The position numbers and the translations under genes are program-made. This document shows, one piece after another, positions 18,340 through 26,156 of a stretch of DNA of 57,641 nucleotides. How positions within the stretch are numbered: position 1 is the stretch's first letter; every line of letters begins with the position of its first letter. The stretch is from Rubrivivax sp. (GTDB lineage Bacteria > Pseudomonadota > Gammaproteobacteria > Burkholderiales > Burkholderiaceae_C). The stretch covers positions 1-57,641 of the forward strand of contig JAEUPD010000133.1 of the NCBI GenBank assembly GCA_016788525.1, given 5' to 3'. The notes beneath the pieces were generated by a model. The model was given only the letters and a program-made list of their open reading frames with translations. It was not told the DNA's origin and did no database searches.

Positions 18340-19125
18340 TCACTGCGCCGGCGCGCCGTGCCGGCCCGCACCCGCGGCAAAGCGCGCCGCCCCGGCCACC
18401 GCCTCGGCCTGCACCACCGGCCAGCCGCCGGCGCCTTCGCGCTGCAGGGCTTCGGCCAGCGGCAGGTCCCATTGCGCATGCGCGCTCGCGCGGTCGGCGT
18501 TCAAACACTGCTGCGGGAACTTCGCGATCTGCTGCGCCAGCGCCTGCGCGGCCTGGAGCGCGGTGCCGTCATCGACGACACGATTGGCCAGGCCCATGGC
18601 CAGCGCTTCTTCGGCGCCCATCGCGCGGCCGGTGAGGATGAGGTCCAGTGCGCGGCCCATGCCCACGATGCGCGGCAGGCGCACGGTGCCTCCGTCGATG
18701 AGCGGCACGCCCCAGCGGCGGCAGAACACGCCGAACGTGGCGCTGCGCGCGGCGACGCGCAGGTCGCACATCAACGCCAGTTCCAGGCCACCGGCCACCG
18801 CGTAGCCTTCGATCGCGGCAATGACCGGCTTGCTCAACGCCATGCGCGTGGGGCCCATCGGCCCGTGCGCGGTGCCGCTGGGCTCGATGGCGTTGCGGCG
18901 CGCCGGGTCGCCCAGCGCCGCGAGGTCGGCGCCGGCACAGAAGTGCCCGCCGCCACCGGTGAGCACGGCCACGCGCGCGCCCGCGTCGGCCTCGAAGGCC
19001 TGGAAGGCGTCCAGCAGCAGCGCGGCGGTGGGGCCGTCCACGGCATTGCGGCACCCGGGGCGGTGCAGCGTGATGGTCACGACGGGGTCGTCGGCGCTCG
19101 TGCGCATGGTGGTGACAGGGGGCAT
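18340..19125 (-). CDS. Enoyl-CoA hydratase/isomerase (crotonase family)
   Basis: The product is 261 aa, of normal crotonase length. CoA-binding and oxyanion segments are present: GGGGHFCAGADLAAL, then KPVIAAIEGYAVAGGLELAL, and the later RLPRIVGMGRALDLILTGR with AEEALAMGLANRVV. It should hydrate or isomerise an acyl-CoA ester. AGGAG sits 6-7 bases before ATG 19125. It follows the amidohydrolase gene by 101 bp on the same strand. With feruloyl-CoA synthase elsewhere in the window, a phenylpropanoid side-chain role is conceivable, but the protein is not a clear feruloyl-CoA hydratase/lyase and could serve any beta-oxidation route. Confidence 0.88.
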   Translation of the reverse strand: MPPVTTMRTSADDPVVTITLHRPGCRNAVDGPTAALLLDAFQAFEADAGARVAVLTGGGGHFCAGADLAALGDPARRNAIEPSGTAHGPMGPTRMALSKPVIAAIEGYAVAGGLELALMCDLRVAARSATFGVFCRRWGVPLIDGGTVRLPRIVGMGRALDLILTGRAMGAEEALAMGLANRVVDDGTALQAAQALAQQIAKFPQQCLNADRASAHAQWDLPLAEALQREGAGGWPVVQAEAVAGAARFAAGAGRHGAPAQ

Positions 19126-19226
19126 CCGAGGCTCCTGATGACTGGCGCGGTGTTCGACTGGGTGTTCGGTGGCTGGCGGAACCGGCGGCGCGCCGGGGGC
19201 GGTGCCCGGCGGGCCTGACGGTCGAA

Positions 19227-20036
19227 CTACTGCAACCCGTACACCCGCGCCGCGTTGCCGGCGAGGAAGAGCCCGCGGGTCTGCGCGTCCAGCCCGAGCG
19301 AGTCCAACCCTTCCAGCGCCTTGGCCGGCTCGATCATCGGCCAGTTCGAGCCGAACAGGACCTTGTGGCGGCCGTGTGCCTTCATGAACTCGACGAGCTG
19401 CGGCGGATAGCGCCTTGCCGTGTAGGCCGACGTGTCGATGTAGAAGCGCTCGTGCTTGGTGGCCACGGCAATCGCCTCGTCGGTCCACGGGTAGCCGATG
19501 TGGCCGCCGACGATGGTGAGCTCCGGGAAGTCGATGGCGACCTGGTCGAGGTAGATCGGGCGGCCCACCTCGCTGGGCATCAAGGGGCCGGTGTGGCCGA
19601 TCTGGGTGCAGAAGGGCACCCCTTCCTCGCAGCACGCGGCATACACCGGGTAGAAGCGGCGGTCGGTGGGCGGCACCTCCCACAGCCACGGCAGCACGCG
19701 GATGCCCTTGAAGCCGAGCTCGCGCACGCAGCGGCGCACCTCGCGCATCGCGGCCATCGGCCGGCTGATGTCCACCGAACCGACGCCGGTCAACCGGCCC
19801 CTGGCTTCGGTGACGAAGCCGGCGACCTCGTCGTTGGAGATCATCACGTTGCGTGGCGCGACCCAGGCGCTGATCAGGCTGTGCGTGACGCCGCCGGCGT
19901 CCATCGCCCCCAGCGTGGCGGCCAGCGGCAGCGCGGTGCTCGGCGCGGCCTGCTTGATCCAGCGCCGCAGCGAGGCGAACATGGGGTCCTGCGAGTGGCG
20001 CAGCGTGGGGTGCTGGGCCCAGGCGTCGATGATCAT
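19227..20036 (-). CDS. Amidohydrolase family 2 (ACMSD-like) protein
   Basis: The product is 269 aa, a TIM-barrel amidohydrolase-2 protein. The family is recognisable from GFKGIRVLPWLWEVPP, FPELTIVGGHIGYPWTDE and HKVLFGSNWPMIEPAKALE. The N-terminal HxH metal motif is replaced by MIIDAWAQHP, and the usual catalytic Asp of FGSDWP is Asn in FGSNWP. Related proteins with these substitutions exist, and the 4-hydroxyphenyl-beta-ketoacyl-CoA hydrolase of Rhodopseudomonas coumarate degradation was described as an amidohydrolase-type protein; equivalence here is only a suggestion. GGAG precedes ATG 20036. Likely co-transcribed with the crotonase gene downstream. Confidence 0.8.
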   Translation of the reverse strand: MIIDAWAQHPTLRHSQDPMFASLRRWIKQAAPSTALPLAATLGAMDAGGVTHSLISAWVAPRNVMISNDEVAGFVTEARGRLTGVGSVDISRPMAAMREVRRCVRELGFKGIRVLPWLWEVPPTDRRFYPVYAACCEEGVPFCTQIGHTGPLMPSEVGRPIYLDQVAIDFPELTIVGGHIGYPWTDEAIAVATKHERFYIDTSAYTARRYPPQLVEFMKAHGRHKVLFGSNWPMIEPAKALEGLDSLGLDAQTRGLFLAGNAARVYGLQ

Positions 20037-20141
20037 CGGGTGCTCCGTTGCCGCTGATGGGCCGATTGTGCGTGGGGTGCCGCGCCCGAAGCTGTCGCGC
20101 ATCCGGCGCCACGCGGCCCGTCGGCTGGCACACTTGCGCGC

Positions 20142-21731
20142 GTGTCGACCCCGCCGCCCCGTCGCCGCCGCGTCCTGCAGCACCTGCTGGGCATGGCCAC
20201 GGCGAGCGTGGCCGCGCCCGCCCTGGTGCGCCATGCCGGCGCTGCCGAGCAGCCGCGCTTCGCGCTCGGCGTGGCCTCGGGCTCGCCCACGGCCGACTCG
20301 GTGGTGCTGTGGACGCGGCTCATCGGCGGCGACCTCGCCGAGCCGGCCGTGCCCGTGGCGTGGGAGCTGGCGGCCGACGACGCCTTCACGCGCATCGTCG
20401 CGCGTGGCACCGAGCCCGCGCGTGTTGACGAGGCCCACAGCGTGCACGTGTCGGCGCGCGGCCTCGAGCCGGCGCGCGACTACTGGTATCGCTTCACGGC
20501 ACTGGGCCAGCGCAGCGCCAGCGGGCGCACACGCACCGCCCCCGCGCCGGGTGCCGCGGTGCCGCGGCTGGACTTCGCCACCGCCAGCTGCCAGCGCTGG
20601 GAGCATGGTCACTGGGCGGCGTGGCGCGACGCCGCCCAGCACCCTTCGGGCCGGCCGCTGGACCTGCTGCTGTTCCTCGGCGACTACATCTACGAGTACG
20701 CCTCGGCGCCCATGGGTGTGCGCACGCATGCGCAAGGCGCCGCCACCACGCTGGAGGGCTACCGCGCGCGCTACGCGCTGTACAAGGGCGACCCGCTGCT
20801 GCAGGCCGCGCACGCCGCCTGCCCGTGGATCGTGATCTGGGACGACCACGAGGTCGAGAACGACTACGCCGGCCTGCAGGGCCAGGGTCTCGACCCGGCC
20901 TTCGCCGCGCGCCGCGCCGCGGCCTACCGGGCATGGTGGGAACACATGCCGGTGCCGCCTGCGCTGCGGCCGCCGGCCGATGCCCTGGGTGCGGTACCCA
21001 TCCACGGCCGGCTCGATTGGGGCGGGCTCGCGCGGCTGCAATGGGCCGATGGCCGCCAGTACCGCGACCCGCAGCCGTGCCCGCGCGGCGGCCGCGGCGG
21101 CTCGGCCACGGTGCGGCCGGCCGAGTGCGCCGAGTTGTTCGAACCGGCGCGCAGCCTGTGGGGCCGCGTGCAGGAGCGCTGGCTGCACGAAGGCTTCAGC
21201 GTCGCGCACCCGTGGAACCTGCTGGCGCAGACCACGCTGATGGCGCGCTTCAGCACCGAGGCCGTGGCACCGCCGGCCGAGCCGGGCGGCGCCCCCGGCG
21301 GCCGCTACTGGACCGACGGCTGGGACGGCTACCCCGCGGCGCGCCGCCGGCTGCTGGCCGGGCTGCACCAGCGCCGGGTGCCGGGCACCGTGGTGCTGAG
21401 CGGCGACGTCCACGCGAACTACGTCGCCGAGCTGCACACCGAAGCCGACGATCCGCGCTCGCCGCACGTGGCCACCGAGTTCTGCGGCACCTCCATCAGC
21501 AGCCGCAGCTGGCAGCAGGCCAGCGTGGATGCCGCGCTGAAACTCAACCCGCACGTGATCCACGGCCGCAGCGATCAGCGCGGCTATGTGCGGTTTGCGC
21601 TGACCCCCGAGCGGCTCGAGGCCGACCTGCGCGCCGTGGCCGATGTGCGCGATGCCGGCAGCGCCGTGGGCACGCAGGCGCGGTTCGTCGTGGAGGCGGG
21701 CCGCGTGGGGGCGCAGAAGGCGGGCGGTTGA
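20142..21731 (+). CDS. phoD: PhoD-family alkaline phosphatase/phosphodiesterase
   Basis: The product is 529 aa. The N-terminus RRRRVLQHLLGMATASVAAP resembles a twin-arginine signal, ending near HAGAAEQP, so the folded metalloenzyme is probably exported by Tat. The PhoD N-terminal beta-domain (FALGVASGSPTADSVVLWTR) is followed by the metallophosphatase core: FLGDYIYEY, WDDHEVENDY and LSGDVHANY, which carry the iron and calcium ligands in characterised PhoD. It hydrolyses phosphate mono- or diesters in the periplasm or outside. The start is the GTG at 20142; no strong ribosome-binding site is seen. No phosphate-regulation box was recognised. It diverges from the amidohydrolase gene. Confidence 0.88.
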   Translation: MSTPPPRRRRVLQHLLGMATASVAAPALVRHAGAAEQPRFALGVASGSPTADSVVLWTRLIGGDLAEPAVPVAWELAADDAFTRIVARGTEPARVDEAHSVHVSARGLEPARDYWYRFTALGQRSASGRTRTAPAPGAAVPRLDFATASCQRWEHGHWAAWRDAAQHPSGRPLDLLLFLGDYIYEYASAPMGVRTHAQGAATTLEGYRARYALYKGDPLLQAAHAACPWIVIWDDHEVENDYAGLQGQGLDPAFAARRAAAYRAWWEHMPVPPALRPPADALGAVPIHGRLDWGGLARLQWADGRQYRDPQPCPRGGRGGSATVRPAECAELFEPARSLWGRVQERWLHEGFSVAHPWNLLAQTTLMARFSTEAVAPPAEPGGAPGGRYWTDGWDGYPAARRRLLAGLHQRRVPGTVVLSGDVHANYVAELHTEADDPRSPHVATEFCGTSISSRSWQQASVDAALKLNPHVIHGRSDQRGYVRFALTPERLEADLRAVADVRDAGSAVGTQARFVVEAGRVGAQKAGG

Positions 21732-21767
21732 CGCCGCCCTCGCGGGGGCACCTTTCGCCGTGCGCGA

Positions 21768-24572
21768 TCAGCCGGTGTCGTGGCCGCCGAAGGCGAGCGC
21801 TTGCACATCGGCTGCGCGCAACTGCACGCCTTGGGCCTGCAGCCGCGCGACCATTGCCTCGTCGCCCAGCTTCGCTGCGGCCAGCGCCAGCGCGCGCTGC
21901 GTGGCCACCGTCTCGTTGGCCTCGCGCGCTTCGTCTCGCGCAGCGTAGGTCGCTTCCGAGTACGCGGCCAACTGCGCCGCCGCGCGTGGCCGGTCTTCGA
22001 GAGCGCACAGCAGCGCCAGGTACGCGGCGGCGGCGTGCTGCAGGTCGAACGCGGCCGCCTTGGCCCAGGCTGCGATGGCCACCGGGCGGGCGGCCGCGGC
22101 GTCGCCGCATGCCAGCAACGCAGCCAGCAGGTTGATGCGCGCGAATGCCAGCGTGTACTCGTGGCGCGTGCCCTCGAGCAGGGCAACCAGCTGGTGGCCG
22201 AGGCGGGCGGCGTCGGCGGCACGACCGGCGGCCAGTTCGGCGTCGATCAGGTTGCCGGTGGAGATCCAGGCGCGGCTGCCGCGCTCGCGGTCCAGCGCCA
22301 GCAGCTGCCGGCCGAACCGCAAGGCGCCGGCGAGGTCACCACTCATCCGTGCGTGCCATTGCGCCGCCTCGGCGCCCCACAGCCGGCGCTGCGCGGGCCA
22401 CGCCGCGTCTTCCAGCGGCGCCATTTCAGCCAGCAGCCGGCCCGAGGCGGCGAGGTCGCCGGCCTGGGCGGCAGCGCTGGCTGCCCGCGCCAGTGCGTGG
22501 TAGAGATCGAAGCGCTCCCTCGGCGCGGCTCGGTCGCGTTGGGCACCGCCGGCATCGAGCTGCCGAGCCAGTGACAGCGCACGCTCGGCGGCTTCGCGGC
22601 CGCGCGCCTTCTGCGAGTCGGCGAGCGCGCAGCTCAGCTCGAGCCAGGTCCGGTACTGCAGCGCCAACGGCATCGCCGCGGTCAGGCGGGCTTCGCAGGT
22701 GTCGGCCAGTGCCATGCGCTCCTCGTGCAATGAAGCCGGCAGCATTCGCAGCATCGGGCCGGCGATGCGCAACTCGAGCACAGCGTCGTCGGTGTCGCGC
22801 GCACAGTGCAGCGCCTCACGCGCGTTGTCGAGGTCTGGCTCCAGCCGGCGCAGCCAGTCGTCCACGCTCATGCGACCGCCGAAGAACGCCTCGTAGGCCG
22901 CATCGAGGCGGGTGGCCATCGCCTGCGCATGGCGCCGCTGCTGTGCCGGAAGCTCGCCACTGCGTCGCAATGCCTCCAAGGCGAAGGCGCGCGGCGTCTC
23001 GAGCAGGCGGTAGCGCGGTTCGCCGTCCTCGGTGCCATCTGCGCACTCGCCCGCCGTGCTGCCCTCGCCACCTCGGAGCACGGCGACCAGCGAGCGATCG
23101 ACCAGCGTGTCCAGGGCGTCCAGCGCCGCCAGGCGGTCGGAGGTCTCATGGCTGGCCCGCAGTCGCCCTTGCCCAGGCCGGCAGTCCGGATCGGCCGCGT
23201 CGGCAGTGGCAGCCGCAGAGGCGGTGGCGAAGGTGGCGGCGGAGGTTGGTGCGTCCGCCAGCAGGTCGAGCACGAGATCGAGCGCCGCGCTGCCCGCAAC
23301 GACCGCCAACCGCCGGAACGCCTGCTGCTCGGCCGGTTGGAGCAGAGCGTGGCTCCAATCGAGCGTGGCGCGCAGGGTACGCTGGCGCCCTGGGGCGTGG
23401 CGGTCATGGCCGCGTGTCAGCACCGCGAAGCGCTCGTGCATCGACGCGGCCAGCCGCGGCAGCCCGAGCAGCGGCGCGCGCGCCGCTGCGAGCTCGATCG
23501 CCAGCGGCACGCCGTCCAGCGCCCGGCAGATGTCGATGGCCGCGGCGGCATCATCGTCTCCGATACGGAAGCCGCGATCGACCTGGCGTGCGCGCTCGGC
23601 CAGCAGGGCCACCGCGCCGTAACGCAGCGCGTCGGCCGTGGTCGCGGCCGCCGCGGCGCCATCGCGCACGCCACGGCGCTCAGTCGATGCCGGCACCGCC
23701 AGCGGCCCAATGCGCAGCACCTGCTCGCCGGCCGCGTGCAGCGGGGCCTGGCTGGTCAGCACCTGGCGCAGGCCAGGAGCGGCGTCGCGCAGCACGCGCG
23801 TCAGCGCGGCGACATCGGTCAACAGGTGCTCGGCGTTGTCCAGCGCCAGCAGCAACGTCAGTGTCGAAACCGCGGCCGCCAGCGCTTCGAGCGACCCGCC
23901 GTGACCACCGTGCACACCCAGCGCTGCCGCCACGGCACCGGGCAGCGCAGCGGCCTCGGTGACCGCAGCCAGCTCCACCCAGCACACGCCGTGCGGATAG
24001 CTGTCGCGGCGTGCTGCCAGCGCGTGCTGTGTCAGCAGCGACTTGCCGATGCCGCCGGCGCCGGCCACGGTGACGACGCGGTGGTGGTCAATGAGCTGCA
24101 GTAGCTCGGCGAGCTCGTGCTCGCGCCCGAGCAGGCGCGGCAGCTCGGCCGGCAGGTTGGTGCGCAGCCGGGGCGCCCCGGCTGCGCCCGGCACGGCCGA
24201 AGCCTGCGCCGCAGCCGGCGTGCCGTCGACAGCGGCCGAGGTCTTCGAGGCGACCGCCGGCGACTGCAGCCGCGCGACGAAGCGATAGCCACGGCCCGGA
24301 ATGGTGGCGATGACGTCCTCGCCCACCGCCTTGCGCAATGCGCTCATCTGCGCGGCGAGATTGTTCTCCTGCACCACGAGGCCCGGCCACACGAGGTCCA
24401 TCAGCGTTGCCTTGTCCACCAGCCGCCCGGCGCGCTCGACCAGCGCCAGCAGGAGGTCGAACGCTCGCCCCCCCAGTGGCACCGGCTGACCATCTGCCAG
24501 CAACCGGCGCTCGTGCGGTTGCAGCTCGAAGCGACCGAAGTGCAGCGCCGCGGGGGCCGCAAGGGTAGACAT
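21768..24572 (-). CDS. Winged-helix transcriptional regulator with ATPase and helical-repeat domains
   Basis: The product is 934 aa. Residues about 8-102 are an OmpR/PhoB-type winged helix (RRLLADGQPVPLGGRAFDLL, VWPGLVVQENNLAAQMSALR, IPGRGYRFVA). Residues about 140-430 form an NTPase: Walker A GAGGIGKS at 171-178, Walker B-like LLLALDNAEHLL and a winged segment TLDWSHALLQPAEQQAFRRL. The rest, to 934, is alanine-rich helical TPR-like sequence. This is the layout of STAND-type regulators that bind DNA after ATP and ligand sensing. It is an orphan regulator; its divergent neighbour across 149 bp, the small secreted protein, is the obvious candidate target. The ligand cannot be predicted. Confidence 0.85.
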   Translation of the reverse strand: MSTLAAPAALHFGRFELQPHERRLLADGQPVPLGGRAFDLLLALVERAGRLVDKATLMDLVWPGLVVQENNLAAQMSALRKAVGEDVIATIPGRGYRFVARLQSPAVASKTSAAVDGTPAAAQASAVPGAAGAPRLRTNLPAELPRLLGREHELAELLQLIDHHRVVTVAGAGGIGKSLLTQHALAARRDSYPHGVCWVELAAVTEAAALPGAVAAALGVHGGHGGSLEALAAAVSTLTLLLALDNAEHLLTDVAALTRVLRDAAPGLRQVLTSQAPLHAAGEQVLRIGPLAVPASTERRGVRDGAAAAATTADALRYGAVALLAERARQVDRGFRIGDDDAAAAIDICRALDGVPLAIELAAARAPLLGLPRLAASMHERFAVLTRGHDRHAPGRQRTLRATLDWSHALLQPAEQQAFRRLAVVAGSAALDLVLDLLADAPTSAATFATASAAATADAADPDCRPGQGRLRASHETSDRLAALDALDTLVDRSLVAVLRGGEGSTAGECADGTEDGEPRYRLLETPRAFALEALRRSGELPAQQRRHAQAMATRLDAAYEAFFGGRMSVDDWLRRLEPDLDNAREALHCARDTDDAVLELRIAGPMLRMLPASLHEERMALADTCEARLTAAMPLALQYRTWLELSCALADSQKARGREAAERALSLARQLDAGGAQRDRAAPRERFDLYHALARAASAAAQAGDLAASGRLLAEMAPLEDAAWPAQRRLWGAEAAQWHARMSGDLAGALRFGRQLLALDRERGSRAWISTGNLIDAELAAGRAADAARLGHQLVALLEGTRHEYTLAFARINLLAALLACGDAAAARPVAIAAWAKAAAFDLQHAAAAYLALLCALEDRPRAAAQLAAYSEATYAARDEAREANETVATQRALALAAAKLGDEAMVARLQAQGVQLRAADVQALAFGGHDTG

Positions 24573-24721
24573 GGCCGCAGCTTAGCGCCGGTTCACGGCA
24601 ATGGAGGACGTTTCATCGCCGCTTCAAGACGCCCCGGAGTGACCGCACCGACAGTCCTGGCCCAGCGTCGCGGGGGTTGCGGCGCCTTGTGGTTCCAACC
24701 GTCCTTCGAGGAGACGAAGAC

Positions 24722-25165
24722 ATGATTCCGATCATCCGCCTGACCCGCAATCGGTCGTCGCTTCGGCGCGCCGTGCCCGGCATGCTTGCAGCCTGCGCGC
24801 TGGCTGCGGCGGCCTTCGCCGGGCTGCCCCCTGTCGAGGCCGGCGCCTGGGGCAAGCCGGCACGCACCGCGGGCCGCCCGGGCGGCGCCGTGGCCGCGCC
24901 ACCCGTGGTGACGCTAGCCCAGGCGCGTGAGTCGTTCCTCGCGCAGAGGTACGCCGAAGCCTACGGCCGCTTTGCCGAACTGGCCGACCGCGGCGACGGC
25001 GTCGCGGCGTGGATGGCGTTGATGTTGGTCTGCACCGGGCCCGCCATCTTTGGTGGCGGCGACTGGTCGGCCACGCCTGGACAGCTGCTGCGTTGGACCG
25101 CGCTCGCGGCCCGGCACACCGAGCAGCGCAGCGCCGCGATCTCCGGGCACGAACGACGCGAGTGA
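24722..25165 (+). CDS. Small exported SEL1/TPR-like protein
   Basis: The product is 147 aa. A long signal sequence (SSLRRAVPGMLAACALAAAA, cleavage near VEAGA) precedes a single helical-repeat-like unit, FLAQRYAEAYGRFAELADRG followed by VAAWMALMLV, resembling a SEL1 or TPR half. The remainder is low in features. GAGGAG ends 8 bases before ATG 24722 and supports this start. It is divergently transcribed from the winged-helix/ATPase regulator, and similar pairs of such regulators with short exported proteins are known in Burkholderiales. Function unknown; possibly a protein-protein adaptor in the periplasm. Confidence 0.65.
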   Translation: MIPIIRLTRNRSSLRRAVPGMLAACALAAAAFAGLPPVEAGAWGKPARTAGRPGGAVAAPPVVTLAQARESFLAQRYAEAYGRFAELADRGDGVAAWMALMLVCTGPAIFGGGDWSATPGQLLRWTALAARHTEQRSAAISGHERRE

Positions 25166-25316
25166 TGGCGCAGATCCGCAGCGAGCCGCCGCAGGGACCT
25201 TCACGACATCGGGTATTCACCTCGCCGCCAGGGCCGCTTGCTTGGGCAGCGGTAGAGTCGCGCGGCCATCACACGCTGAGTGGATAGCTGCCGACCCCTG
25301 CCCGGAGCGACGTGTC

Positions 25317-26156
25317 ATGCCCAACCCTTCCATCGCCGACAAGCGCCGCGAGTTCCACCGCCTGCACGAGGGCGGGTGCTTCCTGATCCCGAACCCGTGG
25401 GACGCGGGCAGCGCGCGCTGGCTGCAGGGGCTCGGGTTCAAGGCGCTGGCCACCACGAGTTCGGGCTTCGCGTGGTCGCGCGCGCGGCCGGACAACGGCA
25501 TCACGCGCGAGATGGCGCTGGAGCATCTCACGCAGATGGTCGCGGCGACCGATCTGCCGATCAACGCCGACTTCGAGGGTGGCTTCGCCCACAGCGCCAG
25601 CGGCGTGGCCGAAAGCGTGCGGCTGGCCGTGGGCACCGGCGTGGCCGGGCTGTCGATCGAAGACTCCACCGGCGACGCGGCACGGCCGCTCTTGGCACTG
25701 GACGAAGCGGTGGAGCGTATGCGCGCCGCGCGTGGCGCCATCGAACGCGCCGGCGGCGACACGCTGCTGGTGGGCCGCGCCGAGTGCTTTCTCGTCGGCC
25801 GGCCCGACCTGGACGAGACGATCGCGCGGCTGAAGGCCTACGCCAACGCCGGCGCCGATTGCCTCTACGCGCCGGGCCTCGCCACGCGCGAGCAGATCAC
25901 TGCGGTGGTGGCGGCCGTGGCGCCGAAGCCCGTGAACGTGCTGGTCGGCGGGCCGAGTGAGTGGACGCTGGCCTCGCTGGGCGCGCTGGGCGTGCGCCGC
26001 ATCAGCGTGGGCGGTGCGCTGGCGCGCGCCGCCTGGGGCGGGTTCCAGCGCGCGGCGGCGCTGCTCGCTTCGCAAGGGCGCTTCGACGGCTTCGCCGAAG
26101 CGGCTGCGGGCAAGGAGCTGAACCGCTTCTTCTCCGGCGGCGCCGCCGCCCGCTGA
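25317..26156 (+). CDS. Isocitrate lyase/PEP mutase family protein
   Basis: The product is 279 aa with the PEP mutase/isocitrate lyase barrel: IPNPWDAGSARWLQ at the N-terminus, TTSSGFAWSRARPD, the acidic metal loop NADFEGGFA, LSIEDSTGD, GRAECFLVGRPDLDETI and NVLVGGP near the end. The KKCGH catalytic loop of true isocitrate lyase is absent, as in the large group of oxaloacetate decarboxylase or C-C/C-P lyase relatives. A 2-oxo or hydroxy acid substrate is likely; which one cannot be told. ATG 25317 follows GGAG by about 10 bases. Its stop directly abuts the stop of the convergent lipoprotein gene, with no spacer. Confidence 0.85.
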   Translation: MPNPSIADKRREFHRLHEGGCFLIPNPWDAGSARWLQGLGFKALATTSSGFAWSRARPDNGITREMALEHLTQMVAATDLPINADFEGGFAHSASGVAESVRLAVGTGVAGLSIEDSTGDAARPLLALDEAVERMRAARGAIERAGGDTLLVGRAECFLVGRPDLDETIARLKAYANAGADCLYAPGLATREQITAVVAAVAPKPVNVLVGGPSEWTLASLGALGVRRISVGGALARAAWGGFQRAAALLASQGRFDGFAEAAAGKELNRFFSGGAAAR

